A stretch of DNA of 64,000 bases, from NCBI RefSeq assembly GCF_017114825.1, contig NZ_JADEVO010000011.1, positions 1-64,000 on the forward strand. The letters run 5' to 3'. The notes beneath the pieces were generated by a model. The model made no database searches. It worked only from the letters and a program-made list of their open reading frames with translations, and was not told where the DNA came from. The DNA is from Pseudomonas gregormendelii. Its GTDB lineage: Bacteria; Pseudomonadota; Gammaproteobacteria; Pseudomonadales; Pseudomonadaceae. The position numbers were made by a program, and so were the translations under genes. Positions 27,846-35,251 of this stretch are shown in pieces (the stretch's first letter is position 1; each line of letters opens with the position of its first letter).

Positions 27846-27875
27846 TCAGCATTCGATACTGCTGATGGTTTCCAC
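27846..27875 (-). pseudogene. Remnant of a LysR regulator gene (first nine codons)
   Basis: The minus strand reads GTG-GAA-ACC-ATC-AGC-AGT-ATC-GAA-TGC then TGA, giving (M)ETISSIEC. Over these codons it matches the start of the LysR gene at 19235 (METFSSIEC) with three base differences. No LysR-like sequence follows. LysR genes normally lie divergent to SDR genes such as the one beginning at 28002, so this appears to be the stub of a deleted regulator. Confidence 0.6.
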
Positions 27876-28001
27876 AGCAGCCATTATAAACTTATGGTTT
27901 ACACAGACTATCGTGATGACCGGCTACCCAGCAGGTAGTCCCGAACCGATACTAGGCTCCATCAACCGGGGCATCTCGCCCCGGCGACTTTGGAGACAGA
28001 C

Positions 28002-28748
28002 ATGACTACTCAGAACCTCAGCGGTAAAGTGGCTTTGATCCAAGGAGGGTCCCGCGGTATTGGCGCAGCCATCGTCAAACGCCTGGCCGCTGAAGGCGCA
28101 GCCGTTGCCTTCACTTACGTAAGCTCCACGGCAAAAGCCGAAGAATTGCAGAACAGCATCACCGCCAATGGCGGCAAGGCACTGGCCATCAAGGCCGACA
28201 GCGCCGATGCCGAGGCCATCCGTCACGCGGTCACGGCCACCGTCGAAGCCTTCGGCGCGCTGGATATCCTGGTCAACAACGCGGGTGTGCTGGCGGTTGC
28301 GCCACTGGAAGATTTCAAGCTCGAAGACTTCGACCAGACCCTGGCCATCAACGTACGCAGCGTATTCATTGCTACCCAGGCCGCTGCCAGGCATATGACC
28401 GAAGGCGGTCGCATCATCAACATTGGCAGCACCAATGCCGATCGCATGCCCTTCGCCGGTGGCGGTCCGTACGCCATGAGCAAGTCGGCGCTGGTCGGCC
28501 TGACCAAAGGCCTGGCACGCGACCTCGGCCCGCGCGGGATCACCATCAACAACGTGCAACCCGGCCCGGTCGACACCGACATGAACCCTGCACAGGGTGA
28601 CTTTGCCGACAGCCTGATCCCGCTGATGGCAGTAGGTCGCTACGGTCATGCCGATGAAATCGCCAGCTTCGTGGCGTACCTGGTGGGCCCTGAAGCGGGC
28701 TACATCACGGGTGCCAGCCTGACCATCGACGGCGGCTTTGGCGCCTGA
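28002..28748 (+). CDS. Short-chain dehydrogenase/reductase
   Basis: Classical SDR of 248 residues from the ATG at 28002 (GGAGA 5 bases ahead). NAD(P)-binding GGSRGIG is at 15-21 and NNAG at 92-95. The catalytic Ser143, Tyr157 and Lys161 are in IGSTNAD and YAMSK, and the C terminus TGASLTIDGGFGA is usual. It is similar to 3-oxoacyl-ACP reductase-type enzymes, but the substrate is not deducible. The upstream 120 bases keep a LysR-type control region whose regulator is gone. A strong terminator follows. Confidence 0.9.
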   Translation: MTTQNLSGKVALIQGGSRGIGAAIVKRLAAEGAAVAFTYVSSTAKAEELQNSITANGGKALAIKADSADAEAIRHAVTATVEAFGALDILVNNAGVLAVAPLEDFKLEDFDQTLAINVRSVFIATQAAARHMTEGGRIINIGSTNADRMPFAGGGPYAMSKSALVGLTKGLARDLGPRGITINNVQPGPVDTDMNPAQGDFADSLIPLMAVGRYGHADEIASFVAYLVGPEAGYITGASLTIDGGFGA

Positions 28749-28764
28749 TGGCGACACCTGCGTG

Positions 28765-28800
28765 AAAAAGCCGGCCACCTGATCAGGTGGCCGGCTTTTT
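28765..28800. terminator. Bidirectional terminator
   Basis: Perfect palindrome: AAAAAGCCGGCCACCTGA and its complement, with A and T tracts on both sides, between the convergent SDR and HAD genes. It can end transcripts from both strands. Confidence 0.92.
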
Positions 28801-28813
28801 CATGCCTGCTGGT

Positions 28814-29509
28814 TTACGCCCATTCCAACGCCGGCAAGCCGCAGTCAGCGGGCTTGAACGCCTTCAGCGTGCGCAGGATGCCATCGGCATGTGCGTACTT
28901 TTCATCCGCCATGGCCGCATCCGGGATGGCAATGGCGGTCATGCCCGCCGCCTTCGCTGCTGTGACGCCGAAGGGCGAATCCTCGAACACCAGGCAGTCG
29001 GCCGGATCGACACCCAGACGCCGCGCGGCGGTCAGAAAGATGTCCGGTGCCGGCTTGGCCGCGCCCACTTCCGGATCATCAGCCGTGACGATGAAATCGA
29101 ATAAATCGAACCACTCCCGGTGCAGCGTGGTTTTCTGGCCGAACGACTGACGTGAAGAACTGGTGCCCACCGCGATGGGGATATTGTTCGCCTTCAAGTG
29201 CCGCACCAGTTCCTGTGCGCCGGGCATTGCCAGCGCGTGTGGAAAACGCTCACGCATCAGCGGTTCGCGAATCACCAGGAATTCTTCTGCGGAGATCGGC
29301 AGGTCCAGGGCCTCGACCACGTAGCGCGCCAGATCATTTGCGCCGCGCCCGATGATGTTCTGTTTGATGCTCCAGTCGAACACCCGGCCATAGCGCTGGA
29401 CGATCATCGACGTGACCTCGGTGTAGATGCCCTCGGTGTCCAGCAACAAGCCGTCCATATCGAAAATCACAGCCTTGATCGGGCCGAATTCGTTCAGCGG
29501 TGCATTCAT
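28814..29509 (-). CDS. HAD-superfamily phosphatase (phosphoglycolate/phosphoglucomutase-like)
   Basis: Protein of 231 residues. Motif I FDMDGLLLDTEG has Asp17 (nucleophile) and Asp19, motif II is VGTSSSRQSF (about 117-126), and the C-terminal FEDSPFGVTAAKAAGM carries the metal-binding aspartate. The helical cap after motif I is of the C1 type found in phosphoglycolate phosphatase, beta-phosphoglucomutase and GS1-like hydrolases. It acts on a small phosphorylated metabolite in the cytoplasm; the substrate is unknown. It shares the terminator with the SDR gene. Confidence 0.87.
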   Translation of the reverse strand: MNAPLNEFGPIKAVIFDMDGLLLDTEGIYTEVTSMIVQRYGRVFDWSIKQNIIGRGANDLARYVVEALDLPISAEEFLVIREPLMRERFPHALAMPGAQELVRHLKANNIPIAVGTSSSRQSFGQKTTLHREWFDLFDFIVTADDPEVGAAKPAPDIFLTAARRLGVDPADCLVFEDSPFGVTAAKAAGMTAIAIPDAAMADEKYAHADGILRTLKAFKPADCGLPALEWA

Positions 29510-29639
29510 CGCGTCTGATCCGTTTTCAACAACAAGAGGACCCGCACGTTAGCACCGATTCTGCGACGGATTAAAGGGTTCAGCAGGATATTGACAGGGG
29601 GCAGGCCAGAGAGTTGCGCACCCGACAGCCACGACGACT

Positions 29640-29852
29640 TCAGCTCGGTTCATCCGATGCATCATTATCGGCAATGTCCTGATCATCGGGAACGGCCTCT
29701 ACATCCCCACGCTTCACATCATCCTCGGGCAACTGCTCCACGGCCGTGTCTTCGTCAGGCGGCCGTTGATCCCGACTCAGGGAGTCCGTGGGTGATGGCA
29801 GGGGATACTCAGGCGTTTCATCCGGGTCGAATGCTTTGGGAACAGGTTTCAT
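29640..29852 (-). CDS. Small acidic hypothetical protein
   Basis: Protein of 70 residues, very rich in Asp, Glu and Pro (for example DEDTAVEQLPEDDVKRGDVEAV), with no hydrophobic span and probably disordered. Family not recognised. The next gene upstream on the same strand (29948-30127) encodes another small acidic protein, and a glycine-zipper protein lies beyond. The ATG is preceded by GAGGTGG, which supports translation. Confidence 0.6.
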   Translation of the reverse strand: MKPVPKAFDPDETPEYPLPSPTDSLSRDQRPPDEDTAVEQLPEDDVKRGDVEAVPDDQDIADNDASDEPS

Positions 29853-29947
29853 GGGCCACCTCTCGACGGGCCTGCAATGGCAGGCCCTGACAGTTCGACG
29901 ACCTCGGCGGCACGGCAGTGCTATGAGAGAGACAGTCGGTCGGCAGC

Positions 29948-30127
29948 TTATTGCTCGTCTTCGTCCAGCTCTTCGTCTTCGTAGTCGACATCGCCAGCGT
30001 CATCGGAGTCATTGAGCGGCACTGTCGCGTCATCCATAACCGACCCCGGATCTTCATTTCCCGGATCGTTGATAAACGGCAGTCCACTCGGACCTTTTTC
30101 TTCCTTGCCTTCTGTTTCAGGCGTCAT
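29948..30127 (-). CDS. Small acidic hypothetical protein (59 residues)
   Basis: Short reading frame on the minus strand: starts MTPETEGKEEKGPSG and ends EDEELDEDEQ before TAA at 29948. About 40% of residues are Asp or Glu; there is no membrane span. GCGAGGTAT lies about 8 bases before the ATG as a ribosome site. Composition and position beside the 70-residue acidic protein suggest related roles, perhaps as stress-induced disordered proteins (inference). Function unknown. Confidence 0.6.
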   Translation of the reverse strand: MTPETEGKEEKGPSGLPFINDPGNEDPGSVMDDATVPLNDSDDAGDVDYEDEELDEDEQ

Positions 30128-30157
30128 GGAGCATACCTCGCAGGGTGCAGGGATGGA

Positions 30158-30628
30158 TCAACGATGCTTATTCTTATATTTGTTTTTGTTCTTGTGCTTG
30201 TGATTGCCCTTGGAATGCGAACCACCGTCATCGGTACCCAGGTTGTTGCCGACAGCGCCACCGGCTGCGCCACCCAGGCCTGCGCCAATGGTCGAACCGG
30301 TCGAGCCGCCCAGGCTGTTGCCAATCACCGAACCACCCGCAGAACCCAAACCACCCCCCACCGCAGCTGCCGTGCGGCTGCCCTTGGGCGCACCTACCGC
30401 GCTACCCGCAGCCCCACCGACGCCTGCGCCGATGGCCGCGCCAGTGCTGCCGCCCATTTGCTGACCCACGACATTCCCGAGTGCCCCACCGAGGCCGCCG
30501 CCGACTGCTGCGGTGCCGTCGCCAGCGGCCATGGCGCCGTGGCTGACCATCAGTCCCAATACCAATGCAGACAACGTCAAGCCTTGACGACGACAGTCGC
30601 CTGGTTTGCTTTCGGATTTTGATGTCAT
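30158..30628 (-). CDS. Exported glycine-zipper protein (copy 1)
   Basis: Protein of 156 residues from the ATG at 30628 (GAGGTG ahead). A signal peptide (about 15-43, LTLSALVLGLMVSHGAMAAG) precedes repeated GGGLGGALGN, GAAIGAGVGGAAGSAVG and GSTIGAGLGGAAGGAVG units, a glycine-zipper pattern able to pack into membranes. The tail is basic (KGNHKHKNKNKYKNKHR). It is a close paralogue of the protein at 30884-31255. Location is predicted cell envelope; function unknown. Confidence 0.8.
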   Translation of the reverse strand: MTSKSESKPGDCRRQGLTLSALVLGLMVSHGAMAAGDGTAAVGGGLGGALGNVVGQQMGGSTGAAIGAGVGGAAGSAVGAPKGSRTAAAVGGGLGSAGGSVIGNSLGGSTGSTIGAGLGGAAGGAVGNNLGTDDGGSHSKGNHKHKNKNKYKNKHR

Positions 30629-30742
30629 GGTGCACCTCGCATGCGTTGGGGATGTAATGGCTTTGAGCCTCTGCGGACAGAAACGTTCATAAACGCAAAA
30701 GCCAGGCAATTAGCCATGATGCTCTGTTGTTAAGGCGCTTTT

Positions 30743-30841
30743 TGTAGGAGCGAGCTTGCTCGCGATGGTCGTTAACGATGACGCGGGGCCCCAGACACTC
30801 CGCGGCGTCCTCTGGTTTTTCGCGAGCGAGCTCGCTCCTAC
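30743..30841. repeat. REP pair (GCGAGCTTGCTCGC family)
   Basis: Inverted TGTAGGAGCGAGCTTGCTCG / CGAGCGAGCTCGCTCCTA units between the two glycine-zipper genes. Confidence 0.85.
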
Positions 30842-30883
30842 GGTGCTCAGCGCACTCCCGGCTTTTGTATCGATCCGCCAGGA

Positions 30884-31255
30884 TCAGTGACGCTTGTGAC
30901 CCTTGCCGAGGTTGCTGCCGACGCCACCGCCCAATGCACCGCCCAGGCCTGCGCCGATGGTGGAACCGGTCTTGCCGCCCAGGCTGTTACCAATCACCGA
31001 GCCACCTGCAGCGCCAACACCACCACCGATCGCAGCCTTGGTGCGGCTGCCTTTACGTGCCGCAACAGCGCTGCCGGCTGCGCCCGCGACGCCTGCGCCG
31101 ACTGCTGCGCCCGTGCTGCCGCCCATGCTTTGGCCAACCACGTTACCCAAGGCGCCGCCCAGGCCGCCGCCGATCGCGGCCGTGCCATCGCCAGCGGCCA
31201 TCGCGCCTTGCGCAACGAAAAGTCCCAGAACCAGAGCAGGCAGTGTTAAACGCAT
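30884..31255 (-). CDS. Exported glycine-zipper protein (copy 2)
   Basis: Protein of 123 residues from the ATG at 31255 (GAGG ahead), starting with signal peptide MRLTLPALVLGLFVAQGAMA. The mature part AAGDGTAAIGGGLGGALGNV and later glycine-zipper units align almost residue for residue with copy 1, but the C-terminal basic tail is short (KGHKRH). The pair probably arose by tandem duplication, with a REP now between them. Predicted envelope protein of unknown function. Confidence 0.8.
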   Translation of the reverse strand: MRLTLPALVLGLFVAQGAMAAGDGTAAIGGGLGGALGNVVGQSMGGSTGAAVGAGVAGAAGSAVAARKGSRTKAAIGGGVGAAGGSVIGNSLGGKTGSTIGAGLGGALGGGVGSNLGKGHKRH

Positions 31256-31393
31256 GACAAAAACCTCAAAAAATAGGGAGAAACCGAAACCCGGGCATTG
31301 AATGCTCCTGCGGAGGAAACGTCCACACAAATCCTCCGTTGCTGGAAACAGCGACGATTGGACAGCGATATGGGAAAAGGTTTTATGACAGGC

Positions 31394-31420
31394 AAAAAAA
31401 AGCCCGCTGGGGAAACGGGC
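31394..31420 (-). terminator. Rho-independent terminator of the candidate sRNA
   Basis: Minus strand GCCCG-loop-CGGGC stem followed by TTTTTTTT. Confidence 0.8.
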
Positions 31421-31500
31421 CAGGACTTGCTTTCTAACGGATGAGCTGAGACTACGCAAACCCTTGTGAAAAAGTTGTGAAAGAATTTGAGATCAACACG
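31394..31500 (-). ncRNA. Candidate small RNA with own terminator
   Basis: A textbook terminator (GCCCG / CGGGC stem then eight U) at 31420-31394 on the minus strand has no open reading frame in front of it. About 105 bases farther upstream another terminator ends the preceding gene. The stretch between contains U-rich single-stranded segments (ATTCTTTCACAACTTTTTCAC) like Hfq-bound sRNAs. RgsA/P16 of Pseudomonas is one possibility, not established here. The 5' end is estimated only; no clear -10/-35 was found. Confidence 0.45.
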
Positions 31501-31525
31501 CCTGGTTAAATTGTTTCGGCGCACA

Positions 31526-31552
31526 TAAAAAACCCCGCTGTTCAGCGGGGTT
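31526..31552 (-). terminator. Terminator after the 63-residue CxxC protein gene
   Basis: Minus strand ACCCCGCTGAACAGCGGGGT followed by TTTTT, starting 14 bases after the stop codon. Confidence 0.85.
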
Positions 31553-31565
31553 GTCAGATGGCTGC

Positions 31566-31757
31566 TTACTTTCTGGAAGCGGCCGCTACCCTGGGCAGGA
31601 ACTTCGCCTTGGGGCCTTGGCTCACCATCGACTTGATCTTGCCAACTTGGTGCTTGTCCTCCCCAAAGCTGGCCACGTATTCGGTCTGGCCACACTGGAC
31701 GCAATTGTTGATCGGAAACTCGGACCCGTCGTCTTCGATATACGGTTCAGTCATCAC
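31566..31757 (-). CDS. Small hypothetical protein with CxxC
   Basis: Protein of 63 residues (62 if the second Met is used). The N-terminal half has a CVQCGQTEY segment, which could bind zinc with few other ligands or act in redox; the C-terminal half is basic (GPKAKFLPRVAAASRK). No membrane span. A good terminator directly after the stop supports a real gene. Family not recognised. Confidence 0.6.
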   Translation of the reverse strand: MMTEPYIEDDGSEFPINNCVQCGQTEYVASFGEDKHQVGKIKSMVSQGPKAKFLPRVAAASRK

Positions 31758-31897
31758 TTCGCCCCTTCAAACGCGGGATCGACACCGGCAAGCCCTATTT
31801 GCCCGAACCATATCGATCACCAAGGATTTTGAGACTAGTCGGTCACGACTGGACTTATCATTCATATCACAGCGCGCCCGACGAATGGACTCTGGTT

Positions 31898-33229
31898 CTA
31901 GCGGGATAGATACCGAGCCAGCGCCTCGAAAGCCGGCAGCGTCACCGGATCATTGGCGGCGTTGGCTGCGACCGGGTGCGATGCATACCGCACGATCACC
32001 AGCTCGGCTTTGGGATCGACATAAATCCGCTGGCCATACACCCCGCGCGCCATGAACGCCCCGCCCTCCTTGTCCGTCACCCACCACATCGAGCGATAGC
32101 TCCAGCCCTTGAGCAAGTCATAACCGGCCTTGGCAAACGCCTGTTTATCGCCACCGCGACGGATGTCGTCGATCACCGCCTTGGGCACAATCTGCTGGCC
32201 ATTGAAGCGGCCGTCATTACGCAACATCTCACCGAATCGCGCCAGATCACGCAGCCCGGTATTCAGCCCACCACCGGCGAACGGCGTGCCGATGGAATCA
32301 ACGGTAAAATACCCATCCTGCTCCGCTCCCAAGCGGCTCCAGATACGCTCCGACAGCAACTGCGCCACGTTACGACCGGTCGCACGCGCGATAATCCAAC
32401 CCAGGACATCGGTGTTCACCGTCTTGTAGGCAAACGCGGCACCGTGCTCACCCTGGGGCTGCACTGTCTGCAGGTACTCGAAGTAACTGCGCGGCCCGGT
32501 ATAGTCCTTGGCGAAAGGCAAAGGACTCCCCGCCCGGCCATGGGCCCAGACATCAGCCTTCGGGTCCGCGTAGTCTTCGCTGAATTTCAGGCCGGTGGTC
32601 ATATCCAGGACCTGGCGCACCGTTGCATTGCCGAACGCCGATCCCGCCAGTTCAGGCACGTACTCGACCACTCGCTTGTTATCGTCAATCTGCCCTTCAG
32701 CCACCAACGTGGCACCGAGTGTGCCCACCACCGACTTGGTCACTGACATCGCCGCGTGCTGACCTTGCGGGCCCAGGACACCGAAATAACGCTCATAGAC
32801 CAGCTTGCCGCGATGCAGCACCACAATCCCGTCGGTATAAGTCGCCGCCAGCGACTGCTCCCAGGTCATCGACTGCTGAGCACCCAGCGGGGTAAAACTC
32901 AGCGCATCGATGTCCTGGCGCAAGGCTGACTCCAGCGCAACAGGCTCACCCAGCCCGCGGGACACGTTGACGGTGGGCATCAGCTGCCGGAAGTTGGAAA
33001 CACTCCAGCGCATCGCCGGAAACTGGAAATAACTACCATCGGCAAACCGCACGGTGCGCTCTGGGGGCGGCGGCGAGCCGACCATCCAGCCAAGTTTGGC
33101 GGGGTCGCTGGCTGCAGCGTCCGGGAAAGTTGTTGGCGTGACCGCGAAAGCCAGGCATGGCAGGATCGACATCAGCAGCGTGGCGGCCGACTTGGCGATT
33201 TTCGGGTAGGTGGTGTCAGGCAGTGGCAT
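31898..33229 (-). CDS. Serine beta-lactamase-like hydrolase (class C/esterase type), exported
   Basis: Protein of 443 residues from the ATG at 33229; upstream in-frame ATGs at 33244 and 33289 are possible. A hydrophobic segment (about 13-30) looks like a signal peptide. The catalytic SxxK motif is Ser162-Val-Thr-Lys165 in MSVTKSVVGTL, and a Tyr-containing second motif lies near FAYKTVNTDVLGW (about 265-277). Members include esterases, DD-peptidases and 6-aminohexanoate-dimer hydrolases, so antibiotic resistance should not be assumed. Single gene, no clear partners. Confidence 0.85.
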   Translation of the reverse strand: MPLPDTTYPKIAKSAATLLMSILPCLAFAVTPTTFPDAAASDPAKLGWMVGSPPPPERTVRFADGSYFQFPAMRWSVSNFRQLMPTVNVSRGLGEPVALESALRQDIDALSFTPLGAQQSMTWEQSLAATYTDGIVVLHRGKLVYERYFGVLGPQGQHAAMSVTKSVVGTLGATLVAEGQIDDNKRVVEYVPELAGSAFGNATVRQVLDMTTGLKFSEDYADPKADVWAHGRAGSPLPFAKDYTGPRSYFEYLQTVQPQGEHGAAFAYKTVNTDVLGWIIARATGRNVAQLLSERIWSRLGAEQDGYFTVDSIGTPFAGGGLNTGLRDLARFGEMLRNDGRFNGQQIVPKAVIDDIRRGGDKQAFAKAGYDLLKGWSYRSMWWVTDKEGGAFMARGVYGQRIYVDPKAELVIVRYASHPVAANAANDPVTLPAFEALARYLSR

Positions 33230-33361
33230 GAGGATCGATTCCATTCGAGAGGTGAGTGGCCAGGGCTGGATGTTAACAGCACACTTCACGAATTAAGATC
33301 CCCACCTTTCCACTGTCCTCCCGCTGGAGCAGGCCAGAGGGGCAGCACAAACAACGCCCAT

Positions 33362-33397
33362 AAAAAACGCGGGTAACGGCTCATCACCGTTCCCGCG
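33362..33397 (-). terminator. Terminator of the brnTA operon
   Basis: Minus strand GCGGGAACGG / CCGTTACCCGC stem followed by GTTTTTTA, about 57 bases after the brnA stop. Confidence 0.8.
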
Positions 33398-33453
33398 CTG
33401 CTGCCCCGACCTCTACGGGCGCCAGACTCCCGCCGACCTACTCCGGTCGGTGG

Positions 33454-33735
33454 CTATGCTTTCAAATCACCTGGTGTATGTGTCTTGAGCCAGTCGGCCA
33501 AGGCGGCATTCATCCGCGTTTGCCAACCTGGGCCAGATGCCTTGAATTGAGCCAACACGTCTGGCTCCAGTCGGATCGTGATCCGCTCGCGCACCACGTC
33601 CGCCTTGGGTCTACCGCGCCGGACAAGTCGCGTGCCGTTGAACTCGTCAGCGCGCTTAAAGAAAGCGTCTGTGAGCTCAGGTGCATCATCTGGGTCAACC
33701 CAGGCGGCTTCGGTATTGCACTTGTTCGCGTTCAT
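33454..33735 (-). CDS. brnA: BrnA-family antitoxin
   Basis: Protein of 93 residues. The C-terminal half has the ribbon-helix-helix pattern of BrnA: RERITIRLEPDVLAQFKASG then PGWQTRMNAALADWLK. It binds and neutralises BrnT and represses the operon together with it (family knowledge). Its start lies 41 bases inside the end of brnT, so translation is coupled, in the usual toxin-first order. The N-terminal ELTDAFFKRADEFNG segment is also typical. Confidence 0.9.
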   Translation of the reverse strand: MNANKCNTEAAWVDPDDAPELTDAFFKRADEFNGTRLVRRGRPKADVVRERITIRLEPDVLAQFKASGPGWQTRMNAALADWLKTHTPGDLKA

Positions 33736-33967
33736 TGGCTTTCCTCATAGAGATGATGCGGCGGGCCTCGCCGCGAGGTGTCCAGACAATTACAACCATT
33801 CGACCGATCAGCAGCCCCACGGTGATAAAGCGGACCTCTCCGTATTCCTGTCGTGTGTCTTTGCCTGTGAAGTGATGCCCGGCAAAAACGGCACCAGCGT
33901 CGGCAAAATCAACACCCCGCTCGAACAGGGTTTTGTCACGCTTGGCGGGATCGAAGGATATTTGCAT
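33695..33967 (-). CDS. brnT: BrnT-family toxin (RelE-fold ribonuclease)
   Basis: Protein of 90 residues beginning MQISFDPAKRDKTLFERGVDFADA, the standard BrnT opening, with GEVRFITVGLLIGRMVVIVWTPRGEARRIISMRKANERE at the end. The latter carries the conserved Arg/Lys residues of this ribonuclease family that cuts mRNA to arrest growth. The -10 element ends six bases before the ATG, so the message may be leaderless. It is next to tRNA-Ser, as expected of a mobile module, but no integrase is present. Confidence 0.9.
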   Translation of the reverse strand: MQISFDPAKRDKTLFERGVDFADAGAVFAGHHFTGKDTRQEYGEVRFITVGLLIGRMVVIVWTPRGEARRIISMRKANEREQVQYRSRLG

Positions 33968-33973
33968 CGCTTT

Positions 33974-34002
33974 ATTGTATGTACAAAAATCTATGGAGGC
34001 AA
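33974..34002 (-). promoter_or_regulatory. brnTA promoter with overlapping operator-like palindrome
   Basis: Minus strand TTGCCT (34002-33997) and TACAAT (33979-33974) with a 17-base spacer. TTGTACATACAA (33986-33975) is an inverted repeat covering the -10 element and is a likely BrnA binding site. Confidence 0.65.
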
Positions 34003-34091
34003 AATTTTTGTCATGACATTTAAAGAATACGAAACAAGCCTTCGAGCCCGCCGCATTCCCATGTCGTTCCCATACGGTCTTTTTCAGACAC

Positions 34092-34137
34092 CAAAAACCA
34101 CAAACCCCCGACTTTCTCTAGGAAAATCAGGGGTTTG
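34092..34137 (-). terminator. Terminator after tRNA-Ser
   Basis: Minus strand CAAACCCC / GGGGTTTG stem with a long loop, then TGGTTTTT, 14 bases after the tRNA CCA end. Confidence 0.75.
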
Positions 34138-34150
34138 TGTTTACTTAATG

Positions 34151-34240
34151 TGGCGGTGAAGGAGAGATTCGAACTCTCGATACAATTTCTTGTATACACA
34201 CTTTCCAGGCGTGCTCCTTAAGCCACTCGGACACTTCACC
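34151..34240 (-). tRNA. tRNA-Ser (anticodon GGA)
   Basis: 90 bases on the minus strand, from GGTGAAG at 34240 to an encoded CCA at 34153-34151. Acceptor stem GGTGAAG/CTTCACC with discriminator G; anticodon loop CTGGAAA reads UCC/UCU. The long variable arm characteristic of serine tRNAs is present (around TATACAAGAAATTGTAT), as is the T-arm GAGAGTTCGAATCTCTC. Confidence 0.97.
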
Positions 34241-34278
34241 GTATCTCTTCAAACATGTTCTGTCTGTCGAGGCGCGCT

Positions 34279-34307
34279 AATGTAGTCGAAAGCTTTTCCG
34301 ATGGCAA
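34279..34307 (-). promoter_or_regulatory. tRNA-Ser promoter
   Basis: Minus strand TTGCCA (34307-34302), a 17-base spacer, then TACATT (34284-34279), giving a 5' leader of about 32 bases. The remaining bases to 34548 contain no gene; a CCCCTTCTATATAGAGGGG hairpin lies at 34399-34417. Confidence 0.65.
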
Positions 34308-34548
34308 ATATTTTTTTCAGAATTTTCATGCGGTTAGCGATTTAGTTGTTCTGGCTACGCGCAGGCCATGGCAAACCTGCCAATCTCCGGCTTGGCCGCC
34401 CCTTCTATATAGAGGGGATGGCACAGCGGCGGTGGCTGGCCAGGCGCTGAGCGGCGACACGGGGTGACCGGCGAGTCAGTCACGGCGCTTTACCTGGCCT
34501 ACGGTGGTGGGTAACGTCTGCCTCATCTTTCATACAAGGAACCGCGTC

Positions 34549-35238
34549 ATGAGTGAGTTGATCTCCTACCACCTCGAAGACGGTATCGCGACACTGACCT
34601 TGAGCAACGGCAAGGTCAATGCGATCTCGCCGGACGTCATTGCCGCGTTCAATGCTGCGCTGGATCAGGCGGTGACTGATCGCGCGGTGGTGATCATCAC
34701 CGGCACGCCCGGGATTTTGTCGGGGGGTTATGACCTGAAGGTCATGACGTCCGGTCCCAAGGAAGCCGTAGCCCTGGTCACGGCTGGCTCGACGCTGGCT
34801 CGCCGCCTGTTGGCGCACCCGTTCCCGGTGATCGTTGCATGCACCGGACATGCGGTGGCCAAGGGTGCGTTCCTGCTGTTGTCGGTGGATTACCGCATTG
34901 GGGTCGAGGGGGCTTTCAGCATCGGCCTTAACGAAGTGCAGATCGGCATGACCATGCACCATGCCGGCATCGAGCTGGCGCGCGATCGCCTGCGCAAGTC
35001 GGCCTTCCACCGCTCCGTGATCAATGGCGAGATGTTCAATCCGCAAAGTGCCGTGGACGCAGGTTTCCTTGACGTCGTGGTGTCTGCCGATGAACTGCAA
35101 GGGGCTGCGCTGGCTGCTGCCCGGCAGTTGAAGAAGATCAACATGACCGCGCACAAGAACACCAAGCTGAAAGTGCGCAAGGCGCTGCTGGAGACGCTGG
35201 ACAACGCCATCGTCCTGGATCAGCAACATATGGGCTAA
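34549..35238 (+). CDS. Crotonase / enoyl-CoA hydratase-family protein
   Basis: Protein of 229 residues from the ATG at 34549 (AAGGA 8 bases ahead). The crotonase fold is shown by LEDGIATLTLSNGKVNAIS at the N terminus, ITGTPGILSGGYDLKVM forming the oxyanion region (about 59-75) and the later CTGHAVAKGAFLLLSVDYRIG. The usual catalytic glutamates of enoyl-CoA hydratase are not clearly present, so hydrolase or isomerase activity on an acyl-CoA is equally possible. Single gene, followed by a terminator whose loop holds a REP. Confidence 0.88.
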   Translation: MSELISYHLEDGIATLTLSNGKVNAISPDVIAAFNAALDQAVTDRAVVIITGTPGILSGGYDLKVMTSGPKEAVALVTAGSTLARRLLAHPFPVIVACTGHAVAKGAFLLLSVDYRIGVEGAFSIGLNEVQIGMTMHHAGIELARDRLRKSAFHRSVINGEMFNPQSAVDAGFLDVVVSADELQGAALAAARQLKKINMTAHKNTKLKVRKALLETLDNAIVLDQQHMG

Positions 35239-35251
35239 GCCCGAACTTCCT

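Noticed and set aside
31898..33229. Antibiotic-resistance beta-lactamase
   Set aside because: The SxxK fold is shared with esterases and DD-peptidases; no class C resistance-enzyme signature beyond that could be confirmed.
33454..34240. Genomic island integrated at tRNA-Ser
   Set aside because: The toxin-antitoxin pair is next to the tRNA, but no integrase and no direct repeat of the tRNA 3' end was found nearby.
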